Source of the DNA: Phycisphaerales bacterium UBA2421
GTDB lineage: Bacteria > Planctomycetota > Phycisphaerae > Tepidisphaerales > Tepidisphaeraceae
NCBI GenBank assembly: GCA_002343075.1
Contig: DDRH01000053.1
Span: 1-23,316 of the forward strand
Length of the DNA: 23,316 bases
Direction of reading: 5' to 3'
Below, one piece after another: positions 16,082-22,972 of this stretch (positions within the stretch are counted from its first letter, which is position 1; every line of letters begins with the position of its first letter). The notes below the pieces were generated by a model, which saw only the letters and a program-made list of their open reading frames with translations, was not told the DNA's origin and made no database searches. Made by a program: the position numbers and the translations under genes.

Positions 16082-18085
16082 ATGAAAGAAGACAAGGAAC
16101 TAAAACAATTCCGCGACCTGATGCCCGTCCCCGACAAGTGGGATGAGGGCTTCGGGTACAAGGCCATGATCGGCGGGCTGTTTGTCGGCCTGATCATGAC
16201 CCCGGCGAGCATGTATATGCATCTCGTCGTCGGTCAGGATATCGGCTCGGCGGCGCAGTGGGTGACTGTTATTCTCTTCATCGAAGTCGCTCGTCGGGCG
16301 TTTACCCAGCTTGCCCGGCCGGAGATTTACGTACTCTACTACATGGCCGGCGCAGCGCTGGTCACCAATAGCGGTCTGCTGTGGAACCAGTTTTTGGTCC
16401 AATCCGAGTCGCTCCGGCAGTTTGGCATCTCCGATCTCATACCCAGTTGGGTCGCGCCGCAATCGCCGGATGTGCTCGGTCAGCGGTCATTTCTGCACTC
16501 GGCGTGGCTGGCACCAGTGGGGCTGGTCATACTGGGCCAGCTACTGCAGCGGTTTGATAACTTTGGGCTTGGCTACCTGATGTATCGCATCACAAGCGAT
16601 GTGGAGAAGCTGCCATTTCCCATGGCACCCGTCGGTGCGATGGGAGTGACTGCGCTCGCTGACGCATCGGGCGGCAAGGAGACGTGGCGGTGGCGCGTCT
16701 TCAGCTTTGGCGCGATGCTCGGGCTGGCTTTTGGTGCTGTGTACGCTGCAATGCCCTCGTTATCGCAGGCATTCCTTGGGGAGACGATCGCGATTTTTCC
16801 AATTCCTTTCAAAGACCTCACCACCAATATTGAGGATTTTCTGCCCGCGGTGCCGTTCATGCTGAGCTTTAACCTGGGGCTGATGATCACCGGTATGGTG
16901 CTGCCCTATTGGGCGATGGTGGGGTCGATGATCGGGCTGGTGCTCTGCATCATTCTCAATCAGTGCCTCTATCACGGGGGAATTCTGCGAACATGGTCGC
17001 CGGGCGTGGGAGCGATCAGCACCATCAATGCCAACTTCCTCGATTTTTACTTCAGTTTCGGCCTCGGCCTCACCGCGGCGATTGCGGTGATCGGCTTTTA
17101 CCACGTCTTCCGCAGCCTGTGGGGTGCGAAAAAGACATTGGACGATAGCAGCGTGGCGCGGGTGAACTGGCGACTGCTCTTCCAACCGCCGGCCGGCCGC
17201 GGCGACTTTTCGATCTGGGCCGCGCTGGCCGTCTATGTCGCGATCACCATCGTGACCATCGGAGCGGCCTATTTTCTCCTCCAAAGTGCCAACGCCGCCA
17301 ACCCCGCCAATGCCGCCGTCACATGGCCACTGCTGGGAGTGTTCATCTTCTATGGGTTTGTCTACACGCCGATTATCAGCTACGTCAGCGCGCGCATGGA
17401 GGGCATCGTCGGGATGAGTGTCAACATCCCATTTATCCGCGAGGCCACTTTCATTCTTTCAGGCTATCAGGGGGCGGCGATCTGGTTTGCGCCATTTCCG
17501 ATCCATAACTACGGCGCGCAAACTCTCTACTTCCGAAAAACCGAGCTTACCGGCACCAAGATGACATCGATGATCAAAGCCGAAGTGTTCGTGTTTCCGA
17601 TTGTGCTCGTGAGCCTGCTGGTATTCAGCCAGTTCATCTGGAACATCGCGCCCGTGCCCAGCGGAGCATTCCCGTACGCGGAGAAAATGTGGGAGGCGAT
17701 CGCCTATCGGCAGGGGCTGATGATGAGCAGCACCCTCCCCGGCAGCGAAGGCGGCGTGTTCTCTCAGGCATTTTCGCCGACATTTCTCTTAACCGGGCTG
17801 GGGATTGCCCTGCTGTTTTACGCAATCATGTCCAATCTCGGGCTGCCGGTGCTGATGGTGTATGGCCTGATTCGCGGGCTGGACATGAGCCAGCCGGATG
17901 TCATTCTGCCGCAGTTTGTTGGTGCACTGATCGGAAAGTACTACTTCACCAGGAAATTTGGAGATAAGTGGCCGCAGTACCGCGTCGTATTTCTGGCCGG
18001 CTATACCTGCGGGGTCGGGTTGATCATGATGCTCACGCTTGGGCTTGTCTTTATGAGCAAGGCGGTCTTTCAATCCCAGTATTGA
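16082..18085 (+). CDS. OPT-superfamily-like multipass transporter (DUF6785/DUF6784 type)
   Basis: A 667-residue integral membrane protein with about 12-14 hydrophobic helices spread over its whole length, for example GLFVGLIMTPASMYMHLVVG (about 37-56), VGLVILGQLLQRF, MLSFNLGLMITGMVLPYWA and LLTGLGIALLFYAIMSNLGL. The N-terminus is short and charged. It resembles the large planctomycete and Armatimonadetes family annotated as DUF6785 or peptide transporter, distantly related to oligopeptide (OPT) transporters. The substrate is unknown. The ATG lies 17 bases after the right arm of the preceding cassette. I see no Shine-Dalgarno sequence, so translation may depend on upstream reading or on leader-independent initiation. 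It is followed after 63 bases by the next gene on the same strand. Confidence 0.75.
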   Translation: MKEDKELKQFRDLMPVPDKWDEGFGYKAMIGGLFVGLIMTPASMYMHLVVGQDIGSAAQWVTVILFIEVARRAFTQLARPEIYVLYYMAGAALVTNSGLLWNQFLVQSESLRQFGISDLIPSWVAPQSPDVLGQRSFLHSAWLAPVGLVILGQLLQRFDNFGLGYLMYRITSDVEKLPFPMAPVGAMGVTALADASGGKETWRWRVFSFGAMLGLAFGAVYAAMPSLSQAFLGETIAIFPIPFKDLTTNIEDFLPAVPFMLSFNLGLMITGMVLPYWAMVGSMIGLVLCIILNQCLYHGGILRTWSPGVGAISTINANFLDFYFSFGLGLTAAIAVIGFYHVFRSLWGAKKTLDDSSVARVNWRLLFQPPAGRGDFSIWAALAVYVAITIVTIGAAYFLLQSANAANPANAAVTWPLLGVFIFYGFVYTPIISYVSARMEGIVGMSVNIPFIREATFILSGYQGAAIWFAPFPIHNYGAQTLYFRKTELTGTKMTSMIKAEVFVFPIVLVSLLVFSQFIWNIAPVPSGAFPYAEKMWEAIAYRQGLMMSSTLPGSEGGVFSQAFSPTFLLTGLGIALLFYAIMSNLGLPVLMVYGLIRGLDMSQPDVILPQFVGALIGKYYFTRKFGDKWPQYRVVFLAGYTCGVGLIMMLTLGLVFMSKAVFQSQY

Positions 18086-18148
18086 GCATTCGTTGCCGTC
18101 CCCCTCATTCGGTGTTCTGTTGATCGAGCATTCGGCGAAAATGGATAC

Positions 18149-19081
18149 ATGAAGACGATCGACCGCCAGAGTTCTGTTCGCCATCGGTCGCCCGATTCGG
18201 GTCGACAGGTGCTTGCGTGGCAGGGTTTAGAGCTGAGCGTGCCCCGGCTGTGGAATGCAGTGAAGATCGAGGGGGATTTCAGGGCCGGGATGATTTTGCT
18301 GGCCGACTTGGAATCGGCAAGGCTCGGTCTTCGGTGGGCAACCGCCCCAAAATCGAAACGATCGGGAACAGAGATCGTGAATGCTGCGATGCGGGAAGAA
18401 GTCGGCGAGCTTGCAGCCCGCGCTGCGAATCCTGCAACCGCAGCGGCGGGTGGGTTTACTTCGCAATCCCTCTTCGTAGACCCCGAACCACCCGCTCGCG
18501 ATGTCTGGATCGGACTGAGCGATGTGTCTCGTCGGCTCGTCCAGCTTTCCTACCAGGCAAAGACGCGCGACGGAGTTCTGGCCCACGATTTGCTTCCCAC
18601 GCTCGCCGAACAGACCGGCGGGGGGTCGCAGCGATGGGCTGTGCTGGACTTGAGTTGCGAAGTGCCCGCGGGGTTGATGCTGCACTCGCATCATCTGAGC
18701 GCCGGCGATCTGAGGCTGAGTTTCACTGAATCGAGGCGGCGGCGAATCAGCGTCAGGCAGATCGGCCCCGCAACGCTGGCGCTGGCGCGCCAGCCTCTGG
18801 AAAAATGGCTCGCTGCGGAGGTGGCCGGGCATTCGAGGCTCTATCGATCCGGTGCAGTGACTCGCTTGCGTCTGGAAGGGTTTGAACACGGCTGTAGACA
18901 AACACTCGCGCGCCGCCGCCGGGCATTTTTGCATCGGGCTTTGCCGGTGCAGATTGCTGTATGCGGATTGCACGATGCCGCCCGAAATCGGATCATTCTG
19001 CTTCAGGCCGAAAATGATGACGTGCTGCAACAACTAGCGCGCTCGGTCGGCTGGGCGACACCGCCGCGTGTGGGAGAATGA
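18149..19081 (+). CDS. Conserved unknown protein coupled to the PqqD-like gene
   Basis: A 310-residue soluble protein without signal peptide or membrane helices. The N-terminal part (AWQGLELSVPRLWNAVKIEG, then DLESARLGLRWA) resembles a family I recall from PqqD and ABC-exporter neighbourhoods with the pattern W-x-G-L-x-L-x-VP-x-x-W and a downstream RW, but I cannot name a function. The centre contains LDLSCEVPAGLMLHSHHLSAGDL and the C-terminal third is rich in arginine. Its stop overlaps the start of the PqqD-like gene (ATGA), so translation of the two is probably coupled and their products may act together. No catalytic motif was recognised. Confidence 0.7.
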   Translation: MKTIDRQSSVRHRSPDSGRQVLAWQGLELSVPRLWNAVKIEGDFRAGMILLADLESARLGLRWATAPKSKRSGTEIVNAAMREEVGELAARAANPATAAAGGFTSQSLFVDPEPPARDVWIGLSDVSRRLVQLSYQAKTRDGVLAHDLLPTLAEQTGGGSQRWAVLDLSCEVPAGLMLHSHHLSAGDLRLSFTESRRRRISVRQIGPATLALARQPLEKWLAAEVAGHSRLYRSGAVTRLRLEGFEHGCRQTLARRRRAFLHRALPVQIAVCGLHDAARNRIILLQAENDDVLQQLARSVGWATPPRVGE

Positions 19082-19455
19082 TGCTAAAGCGCCAGCCCAG
19101 CCTCTCGCACCAGCAGGCCCTGTCGGCGCGCCCAGTTCGGCTGCCTCAGGCGAAGCTCGAGCCGCTCGAAACCGGCGGTGCGAAGCTCAAAGCCCCCATG
19201 CGCCCCCCGCGGTGGGGGGGATGGCTGTTTCGAATTCCTGAAGGCGCGCTGAAGTCTTTTGAACTCGACGAGATTGGCCTTTTTGTATGGAATTGCTGCG
19301 ACGGAAGGACAAGCGTGAAACAGATCATTCACAAGTTATCAAAGAAGTATGACCTGAATCTGCGCGAAGCCGAGGTATCCTCGCTGGCATTCCTTCAGAC
19401 GCTTGCAAAGAAGGGCCTGATTGGCATGGAGGTTGACGATTCGGCGAAGCATTAA
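19078..19455 (+). CDS. PqqD-family protein (RiPP-recognition-element fold)
   Basis: A 125-residue protein whose C-terminal 80 residues match the PqqD/RRE pattern: F-E-L-D-E-I-G-L-F-V-W (about 60-70), CDGRTSVKQIIHKLSKKYDL, then FLQTLAKKGLIGM. PqqD-like domains bind peptide substrates of post-translational modification systems. The N-terminal 50 residues are a basic, proline-rich extension. No radical SAM enzyme, cyclase or precursor peptide is visible in the window. Instead the gene lies between a coupled unknown protein and an FtsX permease/ABC ATPase pair, so it may recruit a peptide or protein for export. The first start (ATG 19078) overlaps the upstream stop; ATG 19081 is an alternative. 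Confidence 0.8.
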   Translation: MMLKRQPSLSHQQALSARPVRLPQAKLEPLETGGAKLKAPMRPPRWGGWLFRIPEGALKSFELDEIGLFVWNCCDGRTSVKQIIHKLSKKYDLNLREAEVSSLAFLQTLAKKGLIGMEVDDSAKH

Positions 19456-19490
19456 CAGCGGCCCACTGACGGCGGCGACATGACTGGCGA

Positions 19491-20477
19491 ATGAGCAAAG
19501 GCCCAACCAACCCAATTCAGAGGCAGATTCGCCTGCCGATTTCCAAGGCAATCGAAATCGCCTGGAAAAGTATCCGCCTGCGCCTCAGCCGCAGTTTGGT
19601 GGTGACAAGCAGCATCGCACTGGCCATTGCGTTTCTGCTCTCCATTCTTGCCGGCGAGGCCTTTGTAAAATCGTTACGCAAATGGAAGACCGATTTCGAG
19701 TCGTCGGCACAGTTTCGGCAACTCGTTGCCGAGAGAACCGAGCGGGAAGAGTCCGTGCGAGAGCAGGCGCGGCGCCTGCAGGCGGCGGTCGGCGATCCTG
19801 GCGCGCCGCTTGATAAACCCATTTCCATTGAAGTGCGTTTTGGCAAGGGGCTAAACCAGATCAAGGACGAACTCGGAACCCTGCCCGCCGGCGTGGCCGA
19901 GTTGTCGAAGGCGCTCCCGCAGTCTGCGGGAGCGCAAGAGGCTTTTGGGGCGTGGTTACGCGAGGCGAGGCTGTTGCGTGCCGTGCGCGATCAGGTCGCC
20001 GCGCCCGAAGTCCTTTCCGGCAAGTTTCAGGCGGCCGGCGTACCCACCACGGCGGCGGAGGTGGAACAGGCCCGGACGCAGACATGGTGGGTGATCGGAC
20101 TGGCGCTGCTGGTGGCCTTCGTAGGCATTCTCAATGCCATGCTGATGAGCGTGACAGAACGATTTCGCGAGATCGGCACGATGAAGTGCCTGGGCGCGCT
20201 CGACGGGTTTATCGTCAAGCTTTTCCTGATCGAGAGCCTGTTTCAAGGCGGCGCTGGGACGATTGCAGGGGTCATTATCGGCCTTGTGCTGAGCATCGCA
20301 GCGGCGGTCTGGAGTTATGGCTCATTCGCGTGGGCCAATGTGCCCTGGGGCGAACTGGGTATTGTCGCGCTCATCTGCTTCGCGGTGGGCGTGTTGCTGA
20401 CTGTCGGCGGGGCGTTGTACCCCGCATGGCAGGCAGCACGCATGCAGCCGATCGCGGCGATGCGGGTTGAGGTGTGA
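19491..20477 (+). CDS. FtsX/MacB-type ABC transporter permease
   Basis: A 328-residue protein with four membrane helices in the FtsX layout: one near 37-55, a periplasmic domain of about 140 residues with coiled-coil character, then helices near 200-221, 243-273 and 290-318. The motif LMSVTERFREIGTMKCLGAL after the second helix is the coupling-helix signature of FtsX, LolC and MacB permeases that contact the ATPase. Such permeases work by mechanotransmission rather than simple substrate passage. The gene is 35 bases behind the PqqD-like gene. Its natural partner is the ATPase at 20939, from which it is separated only by the S23 cassette. Confidence 0.9.
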   Translation: MSKGPTNPIQRQIRLPISKAIEIAWKSIRLRLSRSLVVTSSIALAIAFLLSILAGEAFVKSLRKWKTDFESSAQFRQLVAERTEREESVREQARRLQAAVGDPGAPLDKPISIEVRFGKGLNQIKDELGTLPAGVAELSKALPQSAGAQEAFGAWLREARLLRAVRDQVAAPEVLSGKFQAAGVPTTAAEVEQARTQTWWVIGLALLVAFVGILNAMLMSVTERFREIGTMKCLGALDGFIVKLFLIESLFQGGAGTIAGVIIGLVLSIAAAVWSYGSFAWANVPWGELGIVALICFAVGVLLTVGGALYPAWQAARMQPIAAMRVEV

Positions 20478-20498
20478 CACCTTGCACGATTGGCTGTA

Positions 20499-20531
20499 AA
20501 TGATGAGTGATGAGTGATGAATGATGAGACA
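20499..20531 (+). repeat. Left inverted-repeat arm of the S23 cassette
   Basis: The core is four tandem heptamers (TGATGAG, TGATGAG, TGATGAA, TGATGAG) at 20501-20528. The arm pairs with 20899-20931. The only two non-identical positions (20501 and 20507) form U-G and G-U pairs in RNA. Confidence 0.9.
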
Positions 20532-20885
20532 AGCCACACTGATTTGAAGGCGCGAACAAAGCAGTTTGCGCTTCGCGTGATTCGCCTTGTGGCTGTCTTG
20601 CCACGGCGTGGTACTGAAGAGGTGAATGGGCGGCAGTTGCTTCGCAGTGGAATGTCCGTTGGCGCTCAGTATCGCGAGGCATGTAGAGCGAGATCACAAG
20701 CTGAGTTTATCAGCTAGCTTGAATCTGCCGCTCAAGAGTTGGATGAAACGATATACTGGATTGAATTGTTGATTGAAGCGAACATTGTGAAACCCCAGCG
20801 GCTATCGCCGCTACTCAAGGAGGCAAACGAGTTGATGGCCATCTTTGTGAGTTCGGTGCGAACAGCCAAGCGCAGCAGAGTTTGA
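20514..20885 (+). pseudogene. S23-type four-helix-bundle protein, interrupted by one in-frame TAG
   Basis: The frame from GTG 20514 (or ATG 20517) reads KARTKQFALRVIRLVAVLP, LLRSGMSVGAQYREACRARS and QAEFIS. It then meets TAG at 20715-20717 and continues in the same frame through LESAAQELDETIYWIELLIE and LLKEANELMAIFVSSV to TGA at 20883. Apart from that codon it is a complete protein of about 123 residues of the four-helix-bundle family that includes 23S rRNA intervening-sequence proteins and DGR Avd proteins. Related proteins commonly have lysine at this point, so one A-to-T change of AAG would explain the stop. The start codons lie inside the left arm. There is no frameshift, so inactivation is recent or the base is a sequencing error. 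Confidence 0.85.
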
Positions 20886-20898
20886 CGGGCGCTCGTTC

Positions 20899-20931
20899 TG
20901 TCTCATCATTCATCACTCATCATTCATCGTT
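20899..20931 (+). repeat. Right inverted-repeat arm of the S23 cassette
   Basis: Reverse complement of the left arm, with heptamers CGATGAA, TGATGAG, TGATGAA and TGATGAG read on the minus strand. It ends 7 bases before the ATPase start codon and occupies the place where a ribosome-binding site would be expected. Confidence 0.9.
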
Positions 20932-20938
20932 GATCATC

Positions 20939-21712
20939 ATGGCTACTAATGCCCAGATAACAGAAAACGCCGTCCGCACCATCGGCGTCAAGCGATCCTA
21001 TTCTGTCGGCGGGGAGGTTGTGCAGGCGCTGAAGGGTGTCACGATTTCCATCGACCGCGGCGAGTACATCTCCATCATGGGGCCGTCGGGCAGCGGTAAG
21101 AGCACGCTGTTTAACATGATCGGCGGGCTGGATAAGCCCAGCGAAGGCAAGGTGTATATCGATGAGGTGGATATCGCGCAACTCGATAGTTACGAGCTTG
21201 CGTGGATGCGCTGCCGGAAGATCGGGTATATCTTTCAGACCTTTAATCTCATTCCAGTGATGACGGCACTGGAGAATGTAAAGCTCCCCATGGTTTTTGC
21301 CGGCATGACCGACGCCGACGCGCAAGACAAAGCCGTGGAGATTCTCAAGCGCGTCGAGCTTGGCCATCGAATCTTCAACAAGCCGGGCGAAATGTCCGGC
21401 GGGCAGCAGCAACGAGTGGCCATCGCACGCGCATTTGCCAACGACCCATCAATCATCCTTGCCGACGAACCCACCGGCAACCTCGATCTGAACACAGGCA
21501 AGCTGATCATTGAACTCTTGCGAGGGCTGAATGAAGAGAAGGGTGTGACCATCATCAGCGCCACGCACGACCATAAGATGCTCGCCGTGAGCGATCGCAT
21601 TGTCTGGGTCAGCGATGGGCAGGTGAGCAAGATATCGCGGCGGGAGGAACTGAACATTGCCGAAGGGTCAATCGAAGGCCCCGGCTGGGGTGAAGGTCAG
21701 GCTAGCCGGTGA
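20939..21712 (+). CDS. ABC transporter ATP-binding protein, MacB/LolD type
   Basis: A 257-residue ATPase that powers the adjoining FtsX permease. Walker A is GPSGSGKST at 48-56, the Q-loop glutamine is Q100 in FQTFNLIP, the signature is MSGGQQQR at 152-159, Walker B is IILADEP at 172-178 with E177, and the switch histidine is H210 in SATHD. Length and the short C-terminus fit the LolD/MacB/FtsE group. I chose ATG 20939. The frame is open further upstream to 20882, but that extension (SSFITHHSSLII) is only a translation of the cassette's right arm. No Shine-Dalgarno site is visible before 20939. It overlaps the phosphodiesterase gene by four bases. Confidence 0.92.
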   Translation: MATNAQITENAVRTIGVKRSYSVGGEVVQALKGVTISIDRGEYISIMGPSGSGKSTLFNMIGGLDKPSEGKVYIDEVDIAQLDSYELAWMRCRKIGYIFQTFNLIPVMTALENVKLPMVFAGMTDADAQDKAVEILKRVELGHRIFNKPGEMSGGQQQRVAIARAFANDPSIILADEPTGNLDLNTGKLIIELLRGLNEEKGVTIISATHDHKMLAVSDRIVWVSDGQVSKISRREELNIAEGSIEGPGWGEGQASR

Positions 21713-22965
21713 AGCTGAGAGCTGCTGTGTATGTCATGTTGGCGGGCGTCTTGAGCCTCGGCTGTGCCCAGCGGGGCAAGACAACGGTTGTCTGGATCAG
21801 CATCGACGGGCTGAGGCACGATTATATCGATCGCGCGTCACCGCCGCTGCTCGCTCGGCTCGCTGCCGAGGGAGCGATCAGCCGCGAGGTTGTTCCGGTG
21901 TTTCCGACGCTCACATTCCCCAATCATGTATCGCAAACCACAGGCGTGATGCCCGGCGCTCACGGAATTATCGCCAACACATTTTTCAGCCCGGCTGCGG
22001 GGGAACGCTATAACATGCCCGACGACATTCGGTTGCTCAAATCCGAATCAATCTGGGAGACCGCGAAGAGGCAGGGTGTTCGGTCGATCGTTGCCGACTG
22101 GCCGGTAGGCCAGCGCCAAACCGGCCCCCTCGCCGCAGACTACGCGCCGCCGTCGTTTGACCGCGCCCGCGATGACCAGCGGCGACTCGATGATACGCTG
22201 GCGACAATCCGCGCCGATTCTGCAACGGAAGCCGCTGGGAACGACCCGTTGCGGCTGATTATCCTCTACTTCAGCGCCGTTGATTCTGCCGGACATCGGT
22301 TCGGCCCCGATGCGCCTGAGGTGGATGAGGCACTTCGGACGGTTGATCGCCAACTCGATTCACTTCAACATGAGATGATTAACTGGTTTGAGGCGACCCG
22401 CGCGCCACGGGATCAACTCTTCTTCATCGTCACGACCGACCACGGTATGGAACGGCTGCACACGCTTGTCAGCTTCGATCGATTGCTTGGCGCCGATCTG
22501 CTCAAAGACGTCACCGTGTCGCCCGGGGGAAACGTGCGCATGCTTTATTTCAATCAACTTGACGAAACCGACAGAGCAGCGCGCATGCAGGCCGTTCTGG
22601 AAAAACTGCGCCAGTATTCGTTTGTCCGCGCGTGGCGAAAGACCGAGCAGCCGGCCGGCGTGAACATGGCCGACCCGGATCGATGCGGAGAGATCGTCAT
22701 CGCGCTGGCGCCGGGATATCTTTTCACATCGCAGCGCGTCGCGACCACGATGCCAGTAACCACCTCGCCGCTTGGCGCTCACGGATACGACGTTCGGGAA
22801 ACAAAGGCGATGCTCGGCGCGTCCATCATCTGGCGCTACGACCGGCCCCTTCGCCGGAAAGACCTTGGACGCATTGACAACACCCAATGGCATGCAACGG
22901 TTGCAAAACTCCTGGGCATTTCTCCCGCGGCGGCTGCCGACGCGCGGGCGATTCGCGTGGAGTAG
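21709..22965 (+). CDS. Type I phosphodiesterase / nucleotide pyrophosphatase (alkaline phosphatase superfamily), probable lipoprotein
   Basis: A 418-residue protein starting with GTG that overlaps the ATPase stop (GTGA), so translation is probably coupled. The N-terminus is a signal peptide ending LAGVLSLGC, making Cys19 a likely lipidated residue, although the lipobox is not ideal. The catalytic set of NPP-type enzymes is complete: D33 in SIDGLRHDY, nucleophile T69 and N72 in PTLTFPNH, D192 and H196 in DSAGHRFG, D244 and H245 in TTDHGM, and H358 in GAHGYD. These bind two zinc ions and cleave phosphodiester or pyrophosphate bonds, here outside the cytoplasm. The substrate cannot be inferred. 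It is the last gene of the co-directional series and ends 7 bases from the convergent pectinesterase. Confidence 0.9.
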   Translation: MKLRAAVYVMLAGVLSLGCAQRGKTTVVWISIDGLRHDYIDRASPPLLARLAAEGAISREVVPVFPTLTFPNHVSQTTGVMPGAHGIIANTFFSPAAGERYNMPDDIRLLKSESIWETAKRQGVRSIVADWPVGQRQTGPLAADYAPPSFDRARDDQRRLDDTLATIRADSATEAAGNDPLRLIILYFSAVDSAGHRFGPDAPEVDEALRTVDRQLDSLQHEMINWFEATRAPRDQLFFIVTTDHGMERLHTLVSFDRLLGADLLKDVTVSPGGNVRMLYFNQLDETDRAARMQAVLEKLRQYSFVRAWRKTEQPAGVNMADPDRCGEIVIALAPGYLFTSQRVATTMPVTTSPLGAHGYDVRETKAMLGASIIWRYDRPLRRKDLGRIDNTQWHATVAKLLGISPAAAADARAIRVE

Positions 22966-22972
22966 TAACCGA

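Larger units (their letters stand above)
20499..20931 (+). mobile_element. Inverted-repeat gene cassette carrying an S23-type gene
   Basis: A 433-base unit lies between a permease stop (20477) and its ATPase start (20939). Its ends are 33-base arms that are fully complementary in RNA: 31 Watson-Crick and 2 G-U pairs, no mismatch and no gap. The unit holds one gene and no transposase. Excising it would leave about 28 bases between two genes that normally form a tight operon, which argues for insertion. Its architecture (long stem closing on an S23 gene) is that of intervening sequences known in 23S rRNA genes, but here it lies between protein-coding genes. Confidence 0.65.

Noticed and set aside
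18083..18148. Repeated GAGCATTCG words before the 18149 gene
   Set aside because: Two 9-base copies in a short gap are too little to call an operator or repeat element, and no good promoter with correct spacing was seen.
20715..20717. TAG read as pyrrolysine or programmed readthrough
   Set aside because: No pyl genes or recoding signal are visible, the position is not known to need a special residue, and a point mutation or sequencing error is simpler.
20501..20931. Tandem TGATGAG units as a CRISPR or simple terminator
   Set aside because: Units are only 7 bases without spacers, and the arms are about 370 bases apart around a gene, so neither a CRISPR array nor an intrinsic terminator fits.
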